Source: Microbacterium murale
Lineage (GTDB): Bacteria; Actinomycetota; Actinomycetes; Actinomycetales; Microbacteriaceae
Reading direction: 5' to 3'
DNA: 64,000 bases
Assembly (NCBI RefSeq): GCF_030815955.1
Contig: NZ_JAUSXK010000001.1
Location: forward strand, 1,612,001 to 1,676,000
Part shown: in pieces, positions 52,306 through 60,696 of the stretch
How the letters are laid out: the number at the start of each line of letters is the position of its first letter
How positions within the stretch are numbered: position 1 is the first letter of the stretch
The notes under the pieces: generated by a model
What the model saw: only the letters and a program-made list of their open reading frames with translations
Told to the model about the DNA's origin: nothing
Database searches by the model: none
Made by a program: the position numbers and the translations under genes

Positions 52306-53498
52306 TGTTCTGCTCCTGTCGTCAGAATCTTGGCCACCCGGCGGAACATCTGGTCGGCCGGGTGTGCCTTGTTCGCGAGGTTCGATTCGTTCATGAACGC
52401 CACGACGGTGGCCCCGGAATCGGGGTGATGGAAGACGGCGGCGGTGAATCCGAGGCCTTCGCCGTTATGCCCCCACCATCCGTCGGTTTCGCCGATGCCG
52501 AGCGCATACATGCCGTACGGTGGGCCGACGTCCAGGGGCGCACCATCCTGACGCTCCGCCTGAGTCTCCGGTTGCAGGAATGTGCCGGTGGCGAGGGCCT
52601 GTCCCCACACACGGGCGTCGTCGAGGGTGGTGATCATCGACCCGGCCGGGCCGAAGATGGAGAGGTTCCGGGGTTGCGACGCGAGGGAATCCCCCTCGGG
52701 CGCGTACCCGACAGCGTGAGGTTCCGTCCAGTCCGCGGCGTCCACGATGTATCGCGTGTCATTCTGCCCGAGCGGTGCGAGAATGCGCTCGTCGAGGACC
52801 TCGGCGAACCCCTGTCCTGTCACTTCCTCGATGACCGCGCCGAGCAGATTGGTGTTGGCGTTCGTATAGACCTTCTCAGTGCCAGGGGCGAACTGGGCCG
52901 GCGTGCCGAGCATGAAGCCGTTCAACTGATCGAGGGTGAAGATCGTCTCGGGATCCGCGGTGAAGGCTGCGAGGAAGTCGTCGTTCGTGTAGTCCGCATT
53001 GCCACTGGACATCTCTGCGAGTTCTCGCAGAGTGATCTCGTCGCCCGCCGTCACTCCGTCGACGTACTGCCCGATGGTGTCGTCCAGGCTCACCTCGCCT
53101 TCATCGACCAACTGCAGCAGGAGCGTCACCGTGTAGGACTTCGTGACGCTGCGCAGGGGCCACATCATGTCGAGGTCGACGGGCTCATCGTTCTCGATAT
53201 CGGCCAAACCGGCCGCGGCCGTCCATGTGCCCTCCCCGGGGATCCAGACGCCGACTGCCGCCCCTGGCACGTCGTACTCCGCCATCGTGTCGTCGAGTGC
53301 TGCCTGCAACTGCGACTGCAGCGTGGTGGACAGTTCGCCCTCCGGCGCCGAGGGGCGAAGAATCCCAGGAGTCTCCGACACGGCAGGTTTCGTGGTGGGA
53401 GACGCCGTGCAGCCGACGACGCCCACGACGCCGGCAATGACCGCCGCGACGATAGCAGGTCGCCGCAGCCACGAGCTCTTACGGTCGTACTGGCTCAA
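52302..53498 (-). CDS. Serine hydrolase, class C beta-lactamase/PBP-like lipoprotein
   Basis: 398 residues from TTG 53498, chosen because AGGAGGA lies six bases before it; the ORF is open to a GTG at 53522. The lipobox is VGVVGC. Motifs are S-VTK (LRSVTKSYTVTL), YTN (VYTNANTNLLG) and HNG-type (WWGHNGEGLGF). This is the esterase/D-aminopeptidase/beta-lactamase class C fold. It is anchored outside the membrane with the S13 protein and may act on muropeptides or beta-lactams. Confidence 0.87.
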   Translation of the reverse strand: MSQYDRKSSWLRRPAIVAAVIAGVVGVVGCTASPTTKPAVSETPGILRPSAPEGELSTTLQSQLQAALDDTMAEYDVPGAAVGVWIPGEGTWTAAAGLADIENDEPVDLDMMWPLRSVTKSYTVTLLLQLVDEGEVSLDDTIGQYVDGVTAGDEITLRELAEMSSGNADYTNDDFLAAFTADPETIFTLDQLNGFMLGTPAQFAPGTEKVYTNANTNLLGAVIEEVTGQGFAEVLDERILAPLGQNDTRYIVDAADWTEPHAVGYAPEGDSLASQPRNLSIFGPAGSMITTLDDARVWGQALATGTFLQPETQAERQDGAPLDVGPPYGMYALGIGETDGWWGHNGEGLGFTAAVFHHPDSGATVVAFMNESNLANKAHPADQMFRRVAKILTTGAEQ

Positions 53499-53671
53499 GA
53501 GCGTTCCTCCTGATCGGTTCACACGCGAGGCATGACGTACCGCCTTACCGTTGACGATGACAGGCTCTGGATGCTGTCGCTAGGGATGTAGGTCGCCTAT
53601 CGGCGAGCAGAACGCACAGCAATGGCCGGGCGCGCCACAATGGGAACACCTCGTCCGTCGGAAAGGCCGCG

Positions 53672-55423
53672 ATGCCTGCTGCGTCCCACGTGCAACCCGC
53701 GCTCTCGCGGTCTCTCGGTCGCGCGCTGCTCATCGTGGCGCTGCTGTCGGCGCTGCTGATGATCACGGTGATCGGTCTGATGCCGCTCGACGGGCCTGCC
53801 GGACTGCTGCTGGTGGCGTTGCCGATCATCTTCGGGATCTACGTTGCCGCAGGACTGATCGCCTGGCTGCGGCGCCCTAGCAACGGGATGGGATTCCTCA
53901 TCGTCCTCGCGGGGCTCATGGTCCTAGTCGGCGGCGTCGCGAACACCGAGGTGCCGGTTCTCCTCGCGATCGGGGCCGTCGGGGCGACGCTTGCGCTTCC
54001 CGCGACCGTGCACCTGCTGCTCGCCTTCCCGACCGGGCGACTCTCCGACCGTCACGCACGTGCGATCGTGGCCGCGCTCTACACGACGTCGCTCGTGCTG
54101 CAGATGCCGAAGTACCTCCTCAACCCCGAGGGCTCCTATCCGCCGTTCGCGATCGCCGACGCGCCTGCGGTGGTCGCGCTGACCGGAACGGTACAGACCG
54201 TGGTGGCGACAGCGATCATGATCGTGGTGGCGATCGTATTGCTCCGTCGGCTTCGTCGAGCGGATGCCGTGCACCGTCGCGTGCTGATTCCGCTGTTCTC
54301 ATATGGCATCTTCACGGTGCTCTTCCTGCCCCTCATCGCCATCGCGCTCGACCGGGTGTTCCACGTCGACCCGACGGTGCGAGGGATGCTGCAGTTCACG
54401 GCGGTCGCCGGCATCCCGATCGCATTCACGCTGGGTCTGCTGCGTGGCGGGTTCGCGCGCACGGGAGAGTTGGAAGAGCTCGGGACGTGGCTCGGCACCA
54501 CCCACACATCGCGACAGCCTCTTGTCGTCGCGCTCGCCCGCACATTGGGAGACCCATCGCTGCGGCTCTATTTCTGGGCAGAAGATCGTGCTGAGCTTGT
54601 CGATGCTGAAGGCCGGGCAGCTCCCGAAGCAGTTCGGACAGACCCACGGCGCGGATGGCAGGAGATCGCGCTCGACGAACGTGCGATCGGCGCGATCGAG
54701 TACGACGCGTCGTTGCTCACCGACCGAGAGATCGTGCACACCGCAGGGCGGATCGTGGCGATCGCCGTCGATCGCGAGCGGCTGACGGCCGACCTGCGCG
54801 CGAGCCGGCGCTCTCTCATGCGCTCACGGGAGCGCATCGTCGAAGCCGCAGACCGTGAACGTCGCAGCATCGCGCGCGATCTCCACGATGGACTTCAGGT
54901 TCAACTGGTCCTGCTGGCACTCGAAGCGCAGCAGATCGCCACAGCTTCCGCTTCGACGGTGCCCGAGCGCGCCACCCGGCTTCGTGTCGGCCTCGATGAT
55001 GCCGCCGCCGAAGTGCGTACGCTCGTGCGCGACCTCGTTCCGGCAGCCCTCGTCGAACGCGGCCTCAGCGCCGCAGCGGAAGACCTGACCGATCGCATGC
55101 CGATCTCGACCGTGTTCAAATCCGATGTGAGCGACGGTGGACTCAGCGACCTCGTGGAGACCACCACCTATTTCGTGCTCGCCGAGACACTCGCGAACGT
55201 GGTCAAGCACGCCCGGGCGTCGAGCGTGCGCGTGCGTCTCACCCTCGACGACGGTCGACTTCTTCTCGAAGTTGAGGACAACGGTGTCGGCGGCGCATCG
55301 ATGGAAGCAGGCTCCGGTCTTCGCGGCCTCGCTGACCGCGTGGAGGCCATCGGTGGAACCATCTCGATCTCGAGCCCCCCGGGTCGGGGGACAAGAGTGT
55401 GGACGGAGGTGCCATGCGCGTAG
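53672..55423 (+). CDS. Sensor histidine kinase (NarL-type, HisKA_3)
   Basis: 583 residues. Six or so transmembrane segments fill residues 15-260. A GAF-like or linker region follows ([19 protein letters not shown]). The phosphoacceptor is H405 in [12 protein letters not shown], and the ATPase domain has [10 protein letters not shown] and EVEDNGVGG with [12 protein letters not shown]. It overlaps the response regulator gene. It faces the serine hydrolase operon across 173 bases, suggesting an envelope-related signal, but the stimulus is unknown. Confidence 0.92.
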   Translation: MPAASHVQPALSRSLGRALLIVALLSALLMITVIGLMPLDGPAGLLLVALPIIFGIYVAAGLIAWLRRPSNGMGFLIVLAGLMVLVGGVANTEVPVLLAIGAVGATLALPATVHLLLAFPTGRLSDRHARAIVAALYTTSLVLQMPKYLLNPEGSYPPFAIADAPAVVALTGTVQTVVATAIMIVVAIVLLRRLRRADAVHRRVLIPLFSYGIFTVLFLPLIAIALDRVFHVDPTVRGMLQFTAVAGIPIAFTLGLLRGGFARTGELEELGTWLGTTHTSRQPLVVALARTLGDPSLRLYFWAEDRAELVDAEGRAAPEAVRTDPRRGWQEIALDERAIGAIEYDASLLTDREIVHTAGRIVAIAVDRERLTADLRASRRSLMRSRERIVEAADRERRSIARDLHDGLQVQLVLLALEAQQIATASASTVPERATRLRVGLDDAAAEVRTLVRDLVPAALVERGLSAAAEDLTDRMPISTVFKSDVSDGGLSDLVETTTYFVLAETLANVVKHARASSVRVRLTLDDGRLLLEVEDNGVGGASMEAGSGLRGLADRVEAIGGTISISSPPGRGTRVWTEVPCA

Positions 55424-56064
55424 TCATCGCTGAAGACGAGGCCTTGATCAGACGAGGCCTCGAACTCGTCTTGGAAACAGGCGGACACGAGGTCGCCGCC
55501 GCCGTCGGCGACGCTGACCAGATGGCGGATGCCGTCGCCCGTCACCGACCGGACCTCGTGGTGACCGACATCCGGATGCCTCCGACCCACACGGACGAGG
55601 GGCTCGTTGCGGCGCTGCGCATCCGGCGCGAACATCCCGAGACCGCCGTAGTGGTGCTGTCGCAGCATGTGCAGCGCCGCTACGCGAAGGACCTTCTTGC
55701 GCAGGGCAGCGATCGTGTCGGCTATCTGCTCAAACAGCGGATCGCCGATATCGGGACGTTTCTGGCGGATCTGGAGCGCGTCGCCAGTGGCGGTACCGCG
55801 CTGGATCCGGACGTCATCGCTGTCATGATGGGGCGCGCACGTCATTCCGAAAGCGCCGTGGGCAACCTCACGGCTCGTCAGCAGGAGGTGCTCGCTCTCG
55901 TGGCCGAGGGCCGCAGCAATGCCAGCATCGCGACGAAGCTCTTCCTCACTGAGAAGGCTGTCGTGCAGCACGTGTCTCGCATATACAGTGCGCTCGGGCT
56001 TCCGCCCGACGCCGACACGCATCGGCGCGTCCACGCGGTGATGCTCTTCTTGAACCGGGATTGA
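55414..56064 (+). CDS. Response regulator, NarL/LuxR family
   Basis: 216 residues from ATG 55414 after GGAGG. The receiver domain has [13 protein letters not shown] and phosphoacceptor D52 (VVTDIRMPP). The C-terminal LuxR helix-turn-helix is [25 protein letters not shown]. It overlaps the kinase stop by ten bases, so they form a pair. The conserved receiver Lys falls in LLKQRI. Confidence 0.92.
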   Translation: MRVVIAEDEALIRRGLELVLETGGHEVAAAVGDADQMADAVARHRPDLVVTDIRMPPTHTDEGLVAALRIRREHPETAVVVLSQHVQRRYAKDLLAQGSDRVGYLLKQRIADIGTFLADLERVASGGTALDPDVIAVMMGRARHSESAVGNLTARQQEVLALVAEGRSNASIATKLFLTEKAVVQHVSRIYSALGLPPDADTHRRVHAVMLFLNRD

Positions 56065-56083
56065 GGTTCCGAGACCACGGGAT

Positions 56084-56117
56084 CGAGCAGCGTCCACGTT
56101 CCGGCGGACGCCGCTCG
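56084..56117. terminator. Terminator hairpin after the two-component pair
   Basis: CGAGC-A-GCGTCC (56084-56095) and GGACGC-C-GCTCG (56106-56117) pair with one internal mismatch around a 10-base loop, between convergent genes. No T-run. Confidence 0.5.
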
Positions 56118-56141
56118 TGAGTCCTCAGGGCGTCGGTGCGA

Positions 56142-57875
56142 TCATCTGCCGGAGCGACGTCGCGCGATTCTCGTCGTAAGCAGCGCCGCGCCCGCCAACG
56201 TTGTCGTGACCGCGACCCACAACATCGTGCCGGTCAGGTCGGCGTCGGTTCCGGTCGCGGCCAATGCTCCTGCCGTTTCAGCCTTCGTCGCCGAGTGGCC
56301 TGTCACTGGGCGTGTCGGATCGAGCGGGGCGGGCGTCGTCGGCGGCTCAGCTCCGACCTCATCGCCGGGGCCTGAGCCGATATCGGCGAACTTGGACGCC
56401 AGCTGTCCATGGAACCTGTCATCGGGGACGGTGAAGGTGCCGCCAGTGACGCGATACCAAGTGCCGTCGACCTCGAACAGGAAGTCCCCTGACATCTTGC
56501 GATACGCCGGCGCGAATTCGAACCAGCCCACTTGCTGCGGAGGGACGTTCATGGTCGCGGTCCATATCCTGGCCGTCTCGTTCGTCACCTGGTAGCCGTA
56601 CGCCAGCTTGATCGAAGCCTTGAACACGTCCAGCACGTTCACTTCGGCGGCGACGCTGACGTTGAAGGAATGCGTGGTCGAGCGATTGCTGGCATAGCGG
56701 AACGAGTAGGGCGCCATCTCCGACCCTGTGTTCGCGTAGGAGGCGCCGAGTACCGTACCCGGCTCGATTATCGCCTCATCCGACGTGGGCACGAAGTAGC
56801 ACGCATCACTCGGATGACTGCAGCCGGCTGTGATGTAGTCGCGCGCCTCGAGTGGTCCGAGGGTCGTGATCGGAGCGACGTGAACCGTGAAGTCGACCCG
56901 GTAGTCAGCGTTGCCGTCTATTTTCGTCGTCGACATGTCGCAGACGTAGGGCGAACCTTTGACGATGAGAGCGCCGGCGAGGGGGTCACCATCGTAGACG
57001 TCACAGTTGTAGTCCCAATTGAATTCGACGCCACGCCAGTTGGAAGCCATGCCCGACACCCAGAACCTGGTCGGTACACCGCCGTCGTAGATCCGGTAGG
57101 AGAAGAGTCCCTCTGCGTTCGCGTCCGACTCGCCGTTGCGACGGAACGCTGCGAAGTTCAGCGTCGCACCCGGCTCGATCGTCACGTAGGGCGTCTGCTC
57201 GCTGGGATCGCTCGGGTACCAGCGTTTATCGACGATGAACCGCGTGCTCGGCGACTCGAGATAGCCGTCCCCGAGCTTCACTGTGCCCTGCGGCATGATC
57301 GCGCCACGTGCCGCCGCCCAGTTCAGCGACGTGATCGTGAACGTTTCGGAGAACAGCCGTCGAGGCTGCTCTCCCGGTGTGTTGTCGTGGCCGGGCGACC
57401 AGCATCGGTACGGAGAGTTGTCCTCACCCAGCGGCGGGCTACCCGTCGCCGGATCGCCGAGGAAGATCTGACAGTCGCTTCCGTAGATCAGGCCGTCTTC
57501 CTGAATGTAGGCGAACGCCTTGATCCAGTAGTCGGTCGTGCGATCGAAGTCGACGATCTGTGCGATCATCTCCGAATGCAGAGATCCGTCGGTCGTGCCA
57601 AGTGACCACGTCGCCGACGAAGTCGTGCTGGCCGGGCCTGGTTCGACGTTGGGACCAGGGGGAGCCGGCTCCTCGTCCTCGCGGAGGTCGTAGCGGATCG
57701 AATGCAGTTGAAGGTCGCCGGCGATCTTCACGGTCGTCACCGTGGCGATATCGCCACCGACGGCGGCCAGCGTCGGCGAAGCGACCAGGATGCTCGCTGC
57801 AACGACGCCGAATCCGAGCGCTCCCGCCACAACACGTCTCAAAGATCGCGCGCCGGCGTCCGAAGTTTCAGTCAT
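56142..57875 (-). CDS. Secreted surface protein with LAxTG sortase motif
   Basis: 577 residues. A signal peptide (GALGFGVVAASILVASPTLA) is followed by a long beta-rich extracellular region with repeated tryptophan-rich segments (DRTTDYWIKAFAYIQ, VDKRWYPSDPSEQTPY, TRFWVSGMASNWRG) and several cysteine pairs. The C-terminus has LAATGTD, a hydrophobic span and RIARRRSGR, the class E sortase signal of actinobacteria. The family is not recognised. It faces the two-component system convergently and may be cell-wall anchored. Confidence 0.85.
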   Translation of the reverse strand: MTETSDAGARSLRRVVAGALGFGVVAASILVASPTLAAVGGDIATVTTVKIAGDLQLHSIRYDLREDEEPAPPGPNVEPGPASTTSSATWSLGTTDGSLHSEMIAQIVDFDRTTDYWIKAFAYIQEDGLIYGSDCQIFLGDPATGSPPLGEDNSPYRCWSPGHDNTPGEQPRRLFSETFTITSLNWAAARGAIMPQGTVKLGDGYLESPSTRFIVDKRWYPSDPSEQTPYVTIEPGATLNFAAFRRNGESDANAEGLFSYRIYDGGVPTRFWVSGMASNWRGVEFNWDYNCDVYDGDPLAGALIVKGSPYVCDMSTTKIDGNADYRVDFTVHVAPITTLGPLEARDYITAGCSHPSDACYFVPTSDEAIIEPGTVLGASYANTGSEMAPYSFRYASNRSTTHSFNVSVAAEVNVLDVFKASIKLAYGYQVTNETARIWTATMNVPPQQVGWFEFAPAYRKMSGDFLFEVDGTWYRVTGGTFTVPDDRFHGQLASKFADIGSGPGDEVGAEPPTTPAPLDPTRPVTGHSATKAETAGALAATGTDADLTGTMLWVAVTTTLAGAALLTTRIARRRSGR

Positions 57876-57985
57876 GAGCCCGACGCTATGGACTGGGCGG
57901 CACCGTTCGCGATGGACCTAAGTCGTCAACCCGGATGGCCTCTCCTGGCTCGTGTAGACCCAGGTCGCCAATATGGCCCGCTCCT

Positions 57986-58014
57986 GTGACACATACGCCC
58001 GCGACGTCTAGCGT
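57986..58014 (+). promoter_or_regulatory. Promoter of the alpha/beta hydrolase gene, leaderless
   Basis: GTGACA (57986-57991), 17 bases, TAGCGT (58009-58014), then six bases to the ATG at 58021, so the mRNA should start at the start codon. Confidence 0.5.
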
Positions 58015-58020
58015 TCAGGC

Positions 58021-59232
58021 ATGAGCGCGTCGCCTGGAGCACTGTTCGCCGATCCGTTCCACGAGGAGTTCGGCACGTGGATGTGGGGATACACGCCGTA
58101 CGGCGGCGGTGGCTATGGGGAGGTCGCCGCCGTCGCTGCGGCGGTCGGGGAAGGCGACGACGGCGCGTTCTTCGACGCCTGGGTCAGTGCGGGTGACCGG
58201 TTGCGCGCGGAGGCGGAGGAGTCTGAGGCGATGGGGCGTCGGAGCGCGTCCGACCTCTACCTGCGAGCGAGCGCCTTCTATGCCAGCGCGTATCACCCGT
58301 TGTTCGGTGATCCTGTCGATCCGCGGCTGCTCGAGGGTTTCCGTCGGCAGATCGAGGCCTTCGAGGCGGGATTGGCCTTGCGCGGTGTTCACCCTGTCGC
58401 CGTGGAGGTGGACGAGGCGCGCATCCCCGCGTACTTGATCCCCGCCTTCGGTCGCGAGGATGAGGTGCGCCCGCTCCTCATCCTCGTGAACGGCTACGAC
58501 GCGACCGTGACCGACTCCTATTTCGCCTCCGCCGTGGCGGCACTGCAGCGGGGGTATCACTGCCTCGTGTTCGATGGTCCAGGGCAGGGCGCAGTCCTGT
58601 TCGAGCAGGGGGTTCCGATGCGACCGGACTGGGAGGTGGTCGTATCAGCCGTGATCGACTACGCGCTCACATCGCCGATCGTGGATCCTGATCGCATCGT
58701 GATCAGCGGATGGAGCCTCGGCGGTTATCTGGCACCGCGTGCGGCGTCGGGCGACTCGCGGATCGCTGCGTGCATCGCTGATCCCGGGCAGTGGGACCTC
58801 GGAGCGGGGCTGGCGGGATTCGCACGGCAGCTCGGCGCGACCGACGACGAGGCGGCGAACCTCACGTCGCTTGATGACGCGGTGCTCGACCGCCTCATGA
58901 GCGCCATCGAAAGCAACAGGAAGCTGCGCTGGTCGATCGTCCAACGGGGGTTCTGGGTGAACGGCGTGAGCGATCTGCGCAGCTTCTTGGCCAAGAGCGC
59001 CGAGTATCGTATCGACGACGTCGACGCCATCCGCTGCCCTGTTCTGCTGACGCAGGCAGAGGGCGACCCGATCGCCTCGGCCGTCCCGGCCTTCGCGGCC
59101 GCACTGCACGATGTCACCGTCGTCGAGTTCACCTCCGCAGAAGGCGCCGGCGGACATTGCTCGATGCGTAACCGGTCGACTCTCAACCGCCGCGTACTCG
59201 ACTGGTTGGATGACACCCTCGGTCTGGACTGA
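58021..59232 (+). CDS. Alpha/beta hydrolase (FrsA/pseudooxynicotine hydrolase-like)
   Basis: 403 residues. An N-terminal helical cap (residues 1-130) precedes the hydrolase core. VFDGPGQGAVLFEQG gives the oxyanion region, ISGWSLGGYLAPRAA the nucleophile Ser, LLTQAEGDPIA the acid, and GAGGHCSMRNRS the histidine. The arrangement matches the C-C bond hydrolase/FrsA-like branch with an N-terminal cap. Substrate unknown. It stands alone, with its own promoter. Confidence 0.88.
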   Translation: MSASPGALFADPFHEEFGTWMWGYTPYGGGGYGEVAAVAAAVGEGDDGAFFDAWVSAGDRLRAEAEESEAMGRRSASDLYLRASAFYASAYHPLFGDPVDPRLLEGFRRQIEAFEAGLALRGVHPVAVEVDEARIPAYLIPAFGREDEVRPLLILVNGYDATVTDSYFASAVAALQRGYHCLVFDGPGQGAVLFEQGVPMRPDWEVVVSAVIDYALTSPIVDPDRIVISGWSLGGYLAPRAASGDSRIAACIADPGQWDLGAGLAGFARQLGATDDEAANLTSLDDAVLDRLMSAIESNRKLRWSIVQRGFWVNGVSDLRSFLAKSAEYRIDDVDAIRCPVLLTQAEGDPIASAVPAFAAALHDVTVVEFTSAEGAGGHCSMRNRSTLNRRVLDWLDDTLGLD

Positions 59233-59289
59233 GCGCAGCCGCAGATCGGCGCTCGAAAGCCAGCGCGAGAAGGCGTACTTCTCAACTGC

Positions 59290-59952
59290 TCAGTGATCGC
59301 GGGTTTCCTCCTCGTCGAGGAGCATCCCGACCGATGTGGCGCATGCGTCGCCCCGCCAGGCTTCGATGCCCTCGCGCACCGCGAAGACGGCGATGACGAG
59401 CCCCGCGACCGCGTCTGCCCACCACCAGCCGAGAAGGCTGTTCAGCACGAGACCGACGAGGACGGCTGCGGAGAGGTAGGTGCAGAGGAGGGTCTGCTTG
59501 GAGTCGGCGATCGCCGTGGCGGATCCGAGCTCCTCCCCTGCGCGGCGCTCGGCGAGGGAGAGGAACGGCATGACGACGACGCTCAGCGCGGTGATCGCGA
59601 TTCCGACGGGCGAATGCTCGACCTCGACACGAACCAGCAACGCAAGAACCGAGCTCGCGCTCACGTAGATCGCCAGGGCGAAGAACGCGACGGCGATGAC
59701 CCTCAGAGTGCCCCGCTCCCACCGTTCGGGGTCGCGGCGAGTGAACTGCCAGGCGACAGCGGCCGCCGAGAGCACCTCGACGGTCGAGTCCAGTCCGAAT
59801 CCGATCAGCGCAGCAGACGAGGCGATCGTTCCGGCGGCGATCGCGACGACAGCCTCGATGAGGTTGTAGACGATCGTGGCGGTGACGATCCAGCGAATAC
59901 GCCGCTGCAGGAGGCGTCTGCGCCTGTCGTCGGCGATGTTCGAGGCGGTCAC
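59290..59952 (-). CDS. Cation diffusion facilitator-like transporter
   Basis: 220 residues from GTG 59952, which overlaps the CmtR-like gene stop by GTGA; ATG 59982 is an alternative. It has about six transmembrane segments. Motifs are AALIGFGLDSTVEVLSA in the second helix and GWWWADAVAGLVIAVFAV late, the paired Asp-containing metal segments. The usual cytosolic C-terminal domain is absent. It probably exports Cd2+, Zn2+ or Pb2+ under control of the linked sensor. Confidence 0.86.
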   Translation of the reverse strand: MTASNIADDRRRRLLQRRIRWIVTATIVYNLIEAVVAIAAGTIASSAALIGFGLDSTVEVLSAAAVAWQFTRRDPERWERGTLRVIAVAFFALAIYVSASSVLALLVRVEVEHSPVGIAITALSVVVMPFLSLAERRAGEELGSATAIADSKQTLLCTYLSAAVLVGLVLNSLLGWWWADAVAGLVIAVFAVREGIEAWRGDACATSVGMLLDEEETRDH

Positions 59953-60287
59953 GCGCAACTGCAGTTCTCGCCGGCGCAGCATCCGGGCTCGACGTAGAGC
60001 ACGACGCGCAGGAGTTCATCGAGTGCGGGCGCCAGATGCGAGTCCGCGAGTCGATACGACGTGCGACGCCCTTCCGGAACAGCCTCGACCAGACCGCAAC
60101 CGCGCAGGCACGCGAGCTGGTTGGACATCACCTGACGTGAGACTCCCAGCGCGTCGGCGAGGTCGGACGGATACGCCGGCGCCTCACGCAGAGCGAGAAG
60201 CACACTGGCTCGGGTCTGGTCCGACATGGCATGCCCGAGCCGCGCGAGGGCGGCAGTGTGCGCCACGGTGGCCGTCGTAGTGAGCAT
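59949..60287 (-). CDS. cmtR: ArsR/SmtB family metal sensor, CmtR-like
   Basis: 112 residues. The winged helix (YPSDLADALGVSRQVMSNQLACLRGCGLVEAV in parts) carries C60 and C64 in its recognition helix, and the C-terminus has CCAGENCSCA (C103, C104, C109, C111). Mycobacterial CmtR binds Cd/Pb through two such helix cysteines and a C-terminal one. It is predicted to release DNA on binding Cd or Pb. TACTAT (60300-60295) ends seven bases before the ATG, so it may be leaderless. Confidence 0.9.
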   Translation of the reverse strand: MLTTTATVAHTAALARLGHAMSDQTRASVLLALREAPAYPSDLADALGVSRQVMSNQLACLRGCGLVEAVPEGRRTSYRLADSHLAPALDELLRVVLYVEPGCCAGENCSCA

Positions 60288-60310
60288 GCAGCCGATAGTA
60301 CATGATTTGC

Positions 60311-60331
60311 TGAACTATTGAACGACTGAAC
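60311..60331. promoter_or_regulatory. Tandem TGAAC repeats upstream of cmtR
   Basis: TGAAC occurs at 60311, 60319 and 60327 with a fixed 8-base period, overlapping the expected -35 position of the predicted promoter (TACTAT, 60300-60295). This is a plausible binding site for the encoded sensor. Confidence 0.45.
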
Positions 60332-60354
60332 CGGCCGCAGCCCGGCGCAGAGGG

Positions 60355-60666
60355 TCAGGAACGCACGAGACGCGCGATCGCGTCGGATGCCTCCTTGATC
60401 TTCTCTTCGGCATCCGCCGAATCCATGCGCGCGGCATCCAGGACGCAGTGCTTCAGGTGGTCGTCGAGGAGTCCGACGGCGACGGCCTGGAGAGCGCTGG
60501 TCAGCGCGCTGATCTGGGTGAGGATGTCGATGCAGTACTTCTCGTCATCGACCATCTTCGTCACGCCGCGGGCCTGCCCCTCGATACGGCGCATCCGGTT
60601 CAGGTACTTCGCCTTGTCGGTGATGTACCCGTGCGCGTGCTCCTCAGACGTCGCCTGCGCGGTCAT
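60355..60666 (-). CDS. csoR: CsoR family copper-sensing repressor
   Basis: 103 residues, all helical. The Cu(I) ligands are C45 (EKYCIDIL), H70 and C74 (DDHLKHCV), the complete Cys-His-Cys set. RIEGQARGV is the DNA-contact helix. It lies downstream of the CopB-like ATPase on the same strand and probably represses the copper operon. AAGGAG precedes the ATG. Confidence 0.94.
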   Translation of the reverse strand: MTAQATSEEHAHGYITDKAKYLNRMRRIEGQARGVTKMVDDEKYCIDILTQISALTSALQAVAVGLLDDHLKHCVLDAARMDSADAEEKIKEASDAIARLVRS

Positions 60667-60696
60667 GTCCAGCTCCTTCGTCTCAGCGGTAGGTGG

